A stretch of DNA of 64,000 bases from an uncultured Schlesneria sp. (GTDB taxonomy: Bacteria; Planctomycetota; Planctomycetia; Planctomycetales; Planctomycetaceae), in the NCBI GenBank assembly GCA_903899985.1, contig CAIULL010000128.1, forward strand, positions 28,310 to 92,309, written 5' to 3'. Within the stretch, counting starts at the first letter, position 1; each line of letters opens with the position of its first letter. Position numbers and translations under genes: made by a program. Below the pieces are notes generated by a model. That model did no database searches. It saw only the letters and a list, made by a program, of their open reading frames with translations, and had not been told where the DNA came from. This document shows positions 47,527-56,242 of the stretch, piece after piece.

Positions 47527-49497
47527 TTAATTGCCATCCACAAAACGCTGCAGCCATAGCTCGAATACCAGCAACAGCCATAGCCTGGCACTGTGATCCC
47601 ATTGCGACGAGTTGTGTTCGTCGACCAGTCGTCGGATCGCTATGGGATCAAAGTATCCGCGATCCAGACAGCGGCGGTCGAGCAGCGTATCGGCGATCAG
47701 ACTGCGTAGCGAATTGCGGAACCAATGGTCCAATGGCACTCCGAAACCCATCTTTCGGCGAGTCTGTATCGACGCTGGCAGCAGGTCGGCAAACGTTTCG
47801 ATCAGAATTCGTTTGCCCCGTCGGCCCTGTAACTTCAGTTCGCGCGGAATTTTTGCGGCCAGCTCAACGACGTGGTGGTCCATAAACGGACTACGGCATT
47901 CGAGACTGAATGCCATACTTGCAATATCGACCTTCGTCAGGATGTCGCAGGGAAGATAGGTTTCGAGATCGACGCTCGTCGTTCGCTGGACGATGTCAGC
48001 TTCTGCACATCGTTCATAAGCCTGCATCAGGAACGATGCGGAATCGTAACCGTTCAGTCTCTGGAGAAAATCCCGAGAAAATAGCCCCGGTCGACGAGCA
48101 TCGTCAAAAATGCTGACCCAGTTTGCATACCGCCGCTCGGGTGATTGACCAAGCGCTGCCAGAAACCGCTTGACTTGTCTGATCCGAGATTTCTGCTGTA
48201 CCGAAGCGGGTAGCTTCTGCCACACCGAACTTGTCATTGCTGCACGCAAAAACTTCGGCAGCCGATCGATCTTTGAAGCCAGTTCGACCGCCAGATATCG
48301 ATCGTAACCTGCAAACAATTCGTCACCGCCGTCACCTGTGAGTGCGACCGTCACATGCTGACGAGTCAGTTGCGACAGGTACATCGTGGGAATCGCCGAA
48401 CTGTCCGCGAAAGGCTCGTCATAATGCCAGACCAGCTTCGGCAGCATCTCGACCGCCGATGGATCAACCACAAATTCGTGGTGATCTGTCCCCAGTTTCA
48501 TTGCCGCTTCCCGAGCGTAACTCCGTTCATCAAATTGCTTTTCTGAGAATCCGATTGAAAACGTCTGAACCGGTCGCTCGGACTGCTGCTGCATCAGACC
48601 GGTAATGATCGTTGAATCGACTCCGCCGGAAAGAAATGCTCCAAACGGCACGTCACAACGCATTCGGATTTGGACCGCCTCACTGAGGGTTTTGCGGAGT
48701 TGTGATTTCCAATCGGTTGAGTCACCTCGATCCGTTCCGTTTTGATCAGCCGCTTGAACCACAGACTGAGGGACAACAGTTGAGTCAGGTCGACGATAAG
48801 GAGCTTCCCAATACCTCTGAACAATAAAATCACCCGTTGCGGCCTGAAACTCGGCCCAATGGGCGGGTGGAAGTTTCGAGTATCCTCGCAATATTGTTTT
48901 AGGGTGCGGCACATATTGCAGAGTGACAAAGTCGGCCAACGGTTGCGGCTCGATCTCTCGTGGCATCCCCGGGATTTGCAGTATCGCCTTAAGTTCACTC
49001 GCAAAAGTCAATCGGTTTTGAGCGAGACGATAAACCAGCGGCTTCTGCCCCATCCGATCGCGCGCAAGAAACAGAGTACGACGGCGGTCGTCCCAGATTG
49101 CGAAGGCAAACATCCCTCTCAGGTGCGTTACACAATTGCGGCCCCATTGCTCATATGCGTGAACGATACATTCGGTATCTGACGCCGTGCGAAACTGATG
49201 ACCCAGCCGTTCGAGTTCTGGTTTCAGTTCGCGATAGTTGTAGACCTCACCATTGAACGCAATCCAAACCGATGCGTCTTCGTTGGACATTGGCTGATGC
49301 CCACCCGACAGATCGATAATCGAAAGCCGCCGAAATCCGAGTGCAGCCCCACCCGCAAGTTGCCCATTGTGCGATGAAAAATAGTTCCCGAAATCATCGG
49401 GGCCACGATGAATCAAAGCGTCGGTCATACGACGCAAAGTCGATTCGTCGAGCGGTTCCCCCTGCCCCGTCCAACTCCCTCCCGCAATCCCGCACAT
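47527..49497 (-). CDS. asnB: Asparagine synthetase (glutamine-hydrolysing)
   Basis: The 656-residue enzyme transfers the amide of glutamine to aspartate or a related carboxylate using ATP. The start is fixed at 49497 because the family needs Cys2 (MCGIAGG) as the glutaminase nucleophile; a longer frame to 49554 is rejected. The synthetase domain has the pyrophosphate loop LSGGVDST and TGDGGDELFAGYDRY. Many Planctomycetota paralogues of this type sit in polysaccharide clusters and modify sugars or peptides. The next gene upstream on the same strand is a GT4 glycosyltransferase, which fits that role better than housekeeping asparagine synthesis. Confidence 0.95.
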   Translation of the reverse strand: MCGIAGGSWTGQGEPLDESTLRRMTDALIHRGPDDFGNYFSSHNGQLAGGAALGFRRLSIIDLSGGHQPMSNEDASVWIAFNGEVYNYRELKPELERLGHQFRTASDTECIVHAYEQWGRNCVTHLRGMFAFAIWDDRRRTLFLARDRMGQKPLVYRLAQNRLTFASELKAILQIPGMPREIEPQPLADFVTLQYVPHPKTILRGYSKLPPAHWAEFQAATGDFIVQRYWEAPYRRPDSTVVPQSVVQAADQNGTDRGDSTDWKSQLRKTLSEAVQIRMRCDVPFGAFLSGGVDSTIITGLMQQQSERPVQTFSIGFSEKQFDERSYAREAAMKLGTDHHEFVVDPSAVEMLPKLVWHYDEPFADSSAIPTMYLSQLTRQHVTVALTGDGGDELFAGYDRYLAVELASKIDRLPKFLRAAMTSSVWQKLPASVQQKSRIRQVKRFLAALGQSPERRYANWVSIFDDARRPGLFSRDFLQRLNGYDSASFLMQAYERCAEADIVQRTTSVDLETYLPCDILTKVDIASMAFSLECRSPFMDHHVVELAAKIPRELKLQGRRGKRILIETFADLLPASIQTRRKMGFGVPLDHWFRNSLRSLIADTLLDRRCLDRGYFDPIAIRRLVDEHNSSQWDHSARLWLLLVFELWLQRFVDGN

Positions 49498-49559
49498 GGT
49501 GATGATCTCGTTTCGATTGGGATTTCTGAAGGGATTGAGTGTTTTCAGTGGCAAAAAAC

Positions 49560-49680
49560 GCCCCCCCCCCTGCGGGGGTGGAATCGGGACTTTGCACCAG
49601 AATATTTGGCGGTTTACGACGCGATTTTAAATGCGCCAGGGCAAAAGGCCATTAACCACCCCCGCAGGGGGGGTGGGGTT
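49560..49680. repeat. CCCCTGC[A/G]GGGG dispersed elements, two inverted copies
   Basis: Copy 2 (49560-49600) matches 16257-16290 at about 30 of 34 bases over CCCCTGCGGGGGTGGAATCG and the following GGGACTTTGCACCAG. Copy 3 (about 49653-49680) is the reverse complement of the same core, reading AACCCCACC and CCCCTGCGGGGGTGG on the minus strand. The pair could form a large hairpin between asnB and the glycosyltransferase gene. Confidence 0.65.
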
Positions 49681-49694
49681 TCGTATTCAATGAA

Positions 49695-50894
49695 TTATGC
49701 ATTTGAAAGGCTTTCGCTCAACACGTTTCGGTAGACCTCGATGTAGGCATCTACCATACGCGAAATGCTGAAAGACTGTTGAATCCGTTCGCGACCAGCT
49801 CGTCCAAGCTCTTCTGTCAGACCTTTTTCATCGATCAGTTGCCTCAGGAACTGCATGAATCCGACGGTATCCGCTAACTTTGGCAAAAAACCTGTCTGAC
49901 ATTGAACGACGAGCTCTCGGTTAGCGGGAATATCGCTGGCGATGACCGGCTTACCAATCGACATGGCTTCCATCAAACTATTGGACATCCCCTCAAAGCT
50001 GCTCGCCAGGCAAAAAACGTCAAACAACTTGAGCCAGCGCGAACCGTCCTCGCGATGACCCAGGAAGCGGACGTGATCCAGGCATCCCACGTCACGGGCA
50101 AAGTTTTCCAACCGTTGACGCTCGGGCCCGTCACCCACGATCACCAGGAACAGTTTCGGGCGGATTTGCCGCAATGTTTCCACCGCCCAGATCAGGTCTT
50201 CGACACGCTTCTGTTTTGCCAGCCGTCCAAGATAACCGGCAATAAAAGCGTCAGGTGGTAAATTGAGTTCGTCTAAGAGTGCATCACGAATTGAACGGTC
50301 GGCGACCGCGTCCAGACTCGGAAGCTCGATCCCGTTACGGATGCAGGCCAGTTTTTCCGCGGGAACTCCCAGCTCGCGATAGAATTCAACAACACTCGGC
50401 GAATTCCCGACAAGTCGATCCGTCCTGCTGATTAATCGCCGATCAAGCCAAAGTTGCCAACCCATTTTCCAACTGTCGACACATCGTTCGGAGACAACAA
50501 TTTTTGTTTGAGGTAAGCTTCCCGAACACAAGCGTCCATAACTGTTGGCCGCAAACAGCCAAGTATGGAGGATGTGCGGTTGCAATCGCTGAAGCTCGGC
50601 TCGTAGCTTCCAGAACGAAAATGGATCGAATTTCGATCGCTTGCCGATCACGGTCAGCGGTATTCCAGAAGACGCCAGTTCATCGGCATACGGACCACCT
50701 CGAGTCAATGCCACCGCTTTGACATCGAATTCGGTTTTGGGAAGCCCCTTGGCCAGTAACGTAAATTGCTTCTCGGCACCGGAACGGTCGAGTGTCGGTA
50801 TCAGCAGCACCACACGAGTCTTGGCCACAGTCGTTTTGAACCAGAATAGTAACTTAAATCCGATGTGCGAGACCTCAGACTCCGCACCTGCCAC
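49695..50894 (-). CDS. GT4 family glycosyltransferase
   Basis: The 399-residue protein has the GT-B fold of GT4 enzymes: VVLLIPTLDRSGAEKQF at the N-terminus, a middle NSPSVVEFYRELGVP and CIRNGIELP, and the nucleotide-sugar site with GYLGRLAKQKRVED, IVGDGPERQRL and SSFEGMSNSLMEAM (the E-x7-E motif). It is cytoplasmic or membrane-associated and adds a sugar from a nucleotide donor to a polysaccharide or lipid. The start is uncertain: the GTG at 50894 lies inside a perfect hairpin, and a GTG at 50828 would begin right before the first conserved strand. It lies upstream of asnB on the same strand. Confidence 0.92.
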   Translation of the reverse strand: MAGAESEVSHIGFKLLFWFKTTVAKTRVVLLIPTLDRSGAEKQFTLLAKGLPKTEFDVKAVALTRGGPYADELASSGIPLTVIGKRSKFDPFSFWKLRAELQRLQPHILHTWLFAANSYGRLCSGSLPQTKIVVSERCVDSWKMGWQLWLDRRLISRTDRLVGNSPSVVEFYRELGVPAEKLACIRNGIELPSLDAVADRSIRDALLDELNLPPDAFIAGYLGRLAKQKRVEDLIWAVETLRQIRPKLFLVIVGDGPERQRLENFARDVGCLDHVRFLGHREDGSRWLKLFDVFCLASSFEGMSNSLMEAMSIGKPVIASDIPANRELVVQCQTGFLPKLADTVGFMQFLRQLIDEKGLTEELGRAGRERIQQSFSISRMVDAYIEVYRNVLSESLSNA

Positions 50895-50913
50895 AGATCT
50901 CCTGATCTGTGGC
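50890..50913 (-). promoter_or_regulatory. Perfect ten-base hairpin over the glycosyltransferase start
   Basis: GCCACAGATC (50890-50899) and GATCTGTGGC (50904-50913) are perfectly complementary around a four-base loop. On the minus strand the loop plus one base gives AGGAG, a good ribosome binding sequence, and the GTG at 50894 lies in the stem. This could gate translation if that start is used. Confidence 0.35.
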
Positions 50914-51171
50914 GATCATGTCCCGACAACTCGTACAGAGTCTAATAGGGAGCGATTCGAACTGCCAATCCCACACACGGTGGGGATTGCACAATGACTG
51001 AAATCAACAGGTTTGAGAATCACAACAGGGTCGGTTTTCGTCACAATCCTAAAACGCGTTGCTCACCACTTTTCCCGCGGGTGTGAACAGCGTGTGAAAC
51101 CTGCATTTGGCACTCGGGATGACTTGGGCTTCGGTAGTTGTTACGTTTCTCATGAACTAGATTCTCAAAAA

Positions 51172-51807
51172 ATGTTGAAACGAAGCTTGGAATCCGCGCT
51201 GATGGTCAGGGATCGAGACAACGACGAATGGATCAAATCGCTGGAAGCGAAAGGACCGATTCGCGAATCGGCACTTGCGGACTTGCGTGAAATACTGAGC
51301 GCCAGTCTGAAATCCTCGTTGAAATCTCGATCAGATTACGTCGACAACATGTTAGATGATTTCCTGCAAGATTCACTCATTCGAATCCTGAAGGCGTTGG
51401 ATCAATTTCAGAATCGCAGCCGATTTGTCACATGGGCAACATCGATCGCGATTCGAGTCGCAATGACGGAATTGCGGAAACGACGCTGGCGCGACGTCTC
51501 ACTGGAAAAGCTGGTCGCGGATACAAATTTCGATCCGGTCGCAGAAGCTGATGACAACATGGTTCCTGAGCGGCGACAATTGATTGAAGCCATGTACCGT
51601 GTGATTAACACTCAACTGACAGATAAACAGAGGACGGTCCTGTTGGCTGAGATCAAAGGGATGGCCCAGGAAGAAATCGCGGGGCAATTGGGATGCAGTC
51701 GAAATGCTCTTTACAAATTAAGTCATGATGCCCGGTTCCGTCTCAAGCAAGAACTTGTGAAGATTGGGTTTGATTCTCAGTCTTTTGCCGTGGCGTTTAA
51801 CGGATAA
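51172..51807 (+). CDS. ECF-type RNA polymerase sigma factor
   Basis: The 211-residue protein has sigma region 2 (LDDFLQDSLIRILKALDQFQ, RFVTWATSIAIRVAMTELRKR) and region 4 with a helix-turn-helix (LTDKQRTVLLAEIKGMAQEE, GQLGCSRNALYKLSHDARF), an extracytoplasmic-function sigma factor. The frame runs up to 51013, but the ATG at 51172 or the one at 51202 gives a normal length; I use 51172. The following gene encodes a small zinc anti-sigma-like protein 13 bases downstream, a typical sigma/anti-sigma pair. The two-module membrane protein at 52481 could be a target, which is inference. Confidence 0.92.
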   Translation: MLKRSLESALMVRDRDNDEWIKSLEAKGPIRESALADLREILSASLKSSLKSRSDYVDNMLDDFLQDSLIRILKALDQFQNRSRFVTWATSIAIRVAMTELRKRRWRDVSLEKLVADTNFDPVAEADDNMVPERRQLIEAMYRVINTQLTDKQRTVLLAEIKGMAQEEIAGQLGCSRNALYKLSHDARFRLKQELVKIGFDSQSFAVAFNG

Positions 51808-51820
51808 AAGGGTCACGACC

Positions 51821-52066
51821 ATGTCAATGACAGGCGAAGAAATCCAACGGTTGCTCGACGTTGTTCGCGATACTCAAGCGGTCGAAATCGACTGCGATGT
51901 CTGTTTAATGCAGGTGGGTGAGTTCGCCGAAGTTCGTCTCGCCGGGAAACCAATCGCCGAAGGGCTGAAGGCGATTGAACAACACCTGCTGATTTGCCCC
52001 GAGTGCCGTGAAGAATTCGAAGCACTTTGTCAGGCAATGAATTCAATCGAAAAAACCGAGTCGTGA
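51821..52066 (+). CDS. Small zinc-binding anti-sigma-like (ZAS) protein
   Basis: The 81-residue protein has CDVC near residue 28 and HLLICPEC further on, giving the His-x3-Cys-x2-Cys signature of zinc anti-sigma domains. It lacks a membrane helix, so it would be a soluble cytoplasmic regulator, perhaps redox-responsive. AAAGGG lies upstream of the ATG. It is coupled to the preceding ECF sigma gene, which it probably inhibits. Confidence 0.8.
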   Translation: MSMTGEEIQRLLDVVRDTQAVEIDCDVCLMQVGEFAEVRLAGKPIAEGLKAIEQHLLICPECREEFEALCQAMNSIEKTES

Positions 52067-52480
52067 TGGGAAATGCGCACGAAACGAAGACGAAAATACA
52101 AATGATTTTCAACCACGAATCTGACAATTCACACGAAGTAATAATCAAAAGTAATTAAGAGATTTTGGAATCGTCTGATTAGTGAAGATTAGAGCTGACT
52201 GGTGTTCCAATTTTTCTTTTCTTCGTTTTCCACTCTCTGAAAGCCTGTTGATTAATGCGTGAGTGCCCCTGCAAGTTCTTCTGTTTGGTTGCAAACGATG
52301 CCCGTGCCAAGAGATTCTCGGAGAATTTCTTGCCGTTTTCGTTTTCGCTGCCGAGGTCCTGGTTTAAGAGCCCGCGTTCCATTCACGGATAGGCGCAAAA
52401 ACAGGGTTGAATTAACCTTTGCGTGGTTATTGGGATGACCATGGATGGGTCAAACTTGTTCGAACTCAGGGAAGAGTGCC
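52067..52480. other. Intergenic region after the sigma/anti-sigma pair
   Basis: About 410 bases with no credible gene, hairpin terminator or repeat recognised. AGGGAAGAG at about 52468-52476 is the ribosome binding site of the next gene. A promoter read by the neighbouring ECF sigma factor may lie here but cannot be identified by eye. Confidence 0.35.
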
Positions 52481-54016
52481 ATGCGCGATTTTTTCAACGG
52501 CTGGCGAGGTACGATTGGTATCGGGGCCTTTTTTGTCTTGCTCGTTTTTACCGGCGCGTGGATCAAGAGTTATGTCGATCACGGCATGATCTTTGGTTCG
52601 AAGATGAATCGAACGAGTGCACTGTCCGTTCCTGGAACAATCAGCATTTCGGGCTACCGCCTTTCGGTCGAATGGCCCGGACATTTGCCGCAGATCGATT
52701 GGCACCTCAGTGGATTCTACGCAGATCTTAAGCTCGTGCTTGCGCCGGCACAAAAAGTTGATCCAACGCCGTCGTCAGTTTCACACACTGGCAGGATGAT
52801 CGCGAATTTCGCCACCAATCGTCTGCCTCAGGCGAGTTTAGACGTCGACATGACGAACAACCTTTCCGTCATGTCAGCGGTGTATACGGAAGAAGCGGAT
52901 TCCGGCGAAAAGGAGTTGATCCAAGCCTCGGCGGGCGAATCAAGTTTCGTACCGAATTCGGTACAACATCCTCGAGTGGGAGTCTCGTTTGATTTCGATA
53001 TTTCTGATTGCAATCCGGATTGTTGCCCCAGCCTGAACTCAGACGACGAACATGACGACATGGTCGAATCGAAGTTTCAGTTTTTTGGGTTCCGCTATCT
53101 CCGTGGATTGGGGGAAGACGGCAGTTGCGAATTTGCGATTCAAATTCCTCACTGTTCCGTCGTTCTTCCCCTCGGTTTGTTAGCAATGGTCATGCTGGTG
53201 GGACCACGTCGAAAGAATACCACCGTCGTAACGGGAACTCTTCCATCGTTTGCGACGGTGCGGTCGCAGGGTGTCGAAGAAAATCATGGTTTGGCTGGAT
53301 TCTTCCGCGGTTGGCGAAGGAAACTGGGGGTTCTGACGCTGTTCACATCGCTCGCAGTGGCAGGTGTCTGGGTGAGAAGTGTCGTCGTGTCAGATGTCGT
53401 GAATTTCGAATTGGAATTTGGAAAACAACTGCTTCTCGCCTCGGGAAAGCAAGGATTGGCTTGTCTACACAATCGTACCTCGAGCGATGATGGCTCGGGG
53501 ACTCACTACCGGATGGTCACGGGGTCCCGTCACGAGACGATGACATTTCTTCCGCAGGAACCTGATTTCGATGATGTTGTTATGAATATTCTCCCTACGG
53601 GGGCAGTCGTCAATCTTCTGAACCGAGTCGCAACGGAAAGAGACGAAGTTTTTTCGTTAGGCGGTGTTCCCGAAATGTTTGGAGCATCAGTTCAACCGAT
53701 AGCGTCACAAGAACCTCAAATGCAGGTGCCGATGACAATCGTTGGCCTGTCCTCGCCACAGCCAACCGATGGAACTGTGCAGAGAATCGGCCTGGAGTTC
53801 AACATCGATCTATCGGACGGGTCAGAGGCGAGAGTAATCGACTGGGTCGGCACATCGATACAATGGGGCGGTTTTTACTTTGCTCACGGCCCCATGGAGA
53901 CTCATTTTGTTATACCGTACGGATTTGTCGTCATCCCACTGATTTTAGTATCAGCCCTGTTGCTATTCAGTCGGCGGAAACTAGATGAAAAGCAAAATGT
54001 TGTTTCGGCAGTATAA
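52481..54016 (+). CDS. Membrane protein built of two tandem TM-ectodomain-TM modules
   Basis: The 511-residue protein repeats one architecture twice. Module one opens FFNGWRGTIGIGAFFVLLVF and closes with IPHCSVVLPLGLLAMVMLVG followed by PRRK. Module two opens FFRGWRRKLGVLTLFTSLAV and closes with IPYGFVVIPLILVSALLLFS followed by RRK. Each has a membrane helix at both ends and an extracytoplasmic segment of about 170 residues between. The FFxGWRRKxG start is common in Planctomycetota proteins of unknown function that normally have one module. The first ectodomain has a cysteine/aspartate-rich patch (DCNPDCCP). The ATG at 52481 is supported by AGGGAAGAG. Confidence 0.75.
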   Translation: MRDFFNGWRGTIGIGAFFVLLVFTGAWIKSYVDHGMIFGSKMNRTSALSVPGTISISGYRLSVEWPGHLPQIDWHLSGFYADLKLVLAPAQKVDPTPSSVSHTGRMIANFATNRLPQASLDVDMTNNLSVMSAVYTEEADSGEKELIQASAGESSFVPNSVQHPRVGVSFDFDISDCNPDCCPSLNSDDEHDDMVESKFQFFGFRYLRGLGEDGSCEFAIQIPHCSVVLPLGLLAMVMLVGPRRKNTTVVTGTLPSFATVRSQGVEENHGLAGFFRGWRRKLGVLTLFTSLAVAGVWVRSVVVSDVVNFELEFGKQLLLASGKQGLACLHNRTSSDDGSGTHYRMVTGSRHETMTFLPQEPDFDDVVMNILPTGAVVNLLNRVATERDEVFSLGGVPEMFGASVQPIASQEPQMQVPMTIVGLSSPQPTDGTVQRIGLEFNIDLSDGSEARVIDWVGTSIQWGGFYFAHGPMETHFVIPYGFVVIPLILVSALLLFSRRKLDEKQNVVSAV

Positions 54017-54231
54017 AGCCGCCACGACGACTCGCCACAACTCAAAATCGCCGTTCTGTGGTTTTAGTGGCGAAGGCGACTAAGAACCGTGAGCCAACAG
54101 TCCGTTGCAAGAGGGGTGGGGCCTGCAGCCGAACATTGCGTGGTCGCGATGCCCATTCAATAACAAATTCTCTGGGTGCTTCCGTTCCATGTTTTGGCAT
54201 TTGGAAATCTGCAATTTGCCGTTAGTTGAAA

Positions 54232-56142
54232 TCACTGCTCGACTCGAACGGTGATTCGTGATGGCATGTTGGTGGTGCGAAAGACTCGCTGGGTTGCCTT
54301 CTGGAAATCGGAGGGCTTGGCGGTATAAATATCGACGAATGTCTGTGGATTGCGGTCGATCAACGGAAACCATGTGCTCTGGATCTGAACCATCATTCGA
54401 TGGCCGGGTCGGAAGACATGACAGATATCCGGAATCGTGAATTTCACTTTCTCGGGCTGATTCGGGACAAACGGTTCTGGTTTCTCGAAACTCTTTCGGA
54501 ATTTTCCTCGGAAGACGTCGCCGCGAATCAGTTGCTGATAGCCACCCATTTTGACTCCCGTCGGATTCTCTTTTGGATCGGGAAAATCGTTGGGATAGAC
54601 ATCGATCAACTTTACGATCCAATCTGAGTCTGTTCCCGAAGTGGAAACATGCAATTCGACTTCGATCGGACCTGACAGAGCGGTATCAGTTTCGAGGATA
54701 TCGGTTTGATAGACCAGAACGTCAGGCCGACGTGAGGCATGACGCTGATCGGCGGTCATGTACTCGGGCGCCATGTTAATCGAGACCTTGTCCAGATAGG
54801 GGACTGGTTTCGCTGGATCGCTAGGGTACTCATCATAATTGGATTCCGCATCGGTTTGTTTTGGAGGTTCTGACGATAGGCGGCCTCCTGACGTGAGATA
54901 AAACGAGCGCGTGGCAAAATTCTTCGGTGGCCAGGAATCGTATTGACGCCAGACATTGGTCCCCGTTTCGAAGACCCAGGCTTCAGGGTGAACCGCCTTC
55001 CCTTCTCCCTTCAGATGAAATTCGAAGAAGGGGAATTCGATCTGTTCGCGATAATAGACTGCTGTCTTGGCATTGAATGAAACATTGCCGAGCACTTCGC
55101 CATCGCCGCCGGACCAGCCACCGTGGACCCAAGGGCCCATGACGAGAACATTGGTCGTATTCGGGCTGCTGGATTCAATTTGTTTATAAGTTTCTAACGC
55201 TCCGAACAAGTTTTCGGCATCGAACCAGCCGCCAACCGTCATCACGGCAGGGCGAATTTGTTTCAGGTGTGGCCTGAGATTACGAGCCTTCCAGAAATCG
55301 TCATAGTTTCCATGTTTCATAACTTCGTTCCAGAAGGGAACGTCACCCTTATAGTACTGAGCATCGGCGTTCGGCAGTGGACCCAGACGCAGAAAAAAGT
55401 CGTATGCGTCGGGAGTTTCGTGATCAAATTTATGTTCGATCTTTTTTGAGGGTTCCGGGCGTTTATGACCATTTTTGGCCATGAAATTGAAGACATGAGG
55501 AAGCTGCAACGCTCCGTTATGGTGCCAGTCGTCGCCGATAAACCAGTCGACAATTGGTGCCTGCGGCGAACAGGCGACAAGAGCCGGATGAGCGTCGATC
55601 ATCCCGGCACTGGTATAAAAGCCTGGATAGGAAATTCCGGCCATGCCGACCTTACCGTTATGGTTTCGGACATTTTTGACCAGCCAGTCGATGGTATCCC
55701 AGGTGTCGGTACTTTCGTCGATTTCCTGGGGGCCGCGATTGGCGGACAGCTGCGGCCTCATATCAACGAATTCCCCTTCGGACGCCCAACGACCTCGCAC
55801 GTCCTGATACACGAAGATATATCCCGCTTTGCTGAAGAGAGCCGATGGTCCCAGATTCTCGCGATACTGGTCGACTCCGTACGGCTTACAGCTGTACGGG
55901 GTGCGGTTCAGCAGTATGGGATAGGTCTTGGACTGGTCCTTAGGAACGTAGACCGCTGTAAAAAGGCGTTTGCCGTCACGCATCGGGATCCGGTATTCGT
56001 ACTTCGTATACGAGGCTTTCACGACATCCAGGCCCTGTGCCGTCGCTGTCGACGCGGGCACGATCAACGTGCAAACCAATACGAACCAGGAAATAGTTTT
56101 CTCGCAAGACTGAAAACGGGAGGCAAATTGCATGTTTGGCAC
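54232..56142 (-). CDS. CocE/NonD family hydrolase (X-Pro dipeptidyl-peptidase-like)
   Basis: The 636-residue protein has a signal peptide (FVLVCTLIVPASTATAQ) and an alpha/beta-hydrolase domain with the nucleophile elbow GISYPG (Ser171) after YQDVRGRWASEGEF, the conserved acidic motif of the family. A C-terminal jelly-roll domain follows (SGPIEVELHVSTSGTDSDWIVKL, RPGHRMMVQIQS). Members include cocaine esterase, alpha-amino-acid ester hydrolases and X-Pro dipeptidyl peptidases. Export suggests extracytoplasmic hydrolysis of esters or peptides; the substrate is not predictable. Confidence 0.93.
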   Translation of the reverse strand: MPNMQFASRFQSCEKTISWFVLVCTLIVPASTATAQGLDVVKASYTKYEYRIPMRDGKRLFTAVYVPKDQSKTYPILLNRTPYSCKPYGVDQYRENLGPSALFSKAGYIFVYQDVRGRWASEGEFVDMRPQLSANRGPQEIDESTDTWDTIDWLVKNVRNHNGKVGMAGISYPGFYTSAGMIDAHPALVACSPQAPIVDWFIGDDWHHNGALQLPHVFNFMAKNGHKRPEPSKKIEHKFDHETPDAYDFFLRLGPLPNADAQYYKGDVPFWNEVMKHGNYDDFWKARNLRPHLKQIRPAVMTVGGWFDAENLFGALETYKQIESSSPNTTNVLVMGPWVHGGWSGGDGEVLGNVSFNAKTAVYYREQIEFPFFEFHLKGEGKAVHPEAWVFETGTNVWRQYDSWPPKNFATRSFYLTSGGRLSSEPPKQTDAESNYDEYPSDPAKPVPYLDKVSINMAPEYMTADQRHASRRPDVLVYQTDILETDTALSGPIEVELHVSTSGTDSDWIVKLIDVYPNDFPDPKENPTGVKMGGYQQLIRGDVFRGKFRKSFEKPEPFVPNQPEKVKFTIPDICHVFRPGHRMMVQIQSTWFPLIDRNPQTFVDIYTAKPSDFQKATQRVFRTTNMPSRITVRVEQ

Positions 56143-56242
56143 TCTGGGTTTCGTGAAGAGACGAGTTCGTTATTTGAATAACGTGACAGATTAGCGGGTA
56201 ACGGGCAAGTTACGTGTTTCCGCAGAAGTGCCCCAAGGCCGT

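Noticed and set aside
49560..49680. CRISPR-like repeat pair
   Set aside because: Only two copies, in inverted orientation, with no regular spacers or cas genes; it fits a dispersed hairpin repeat.
55465..56181. 238-codon frame antisense to the CocE/NonD hydrolase
   Set aside because: Shadow of a well supported gene on the minus strand.
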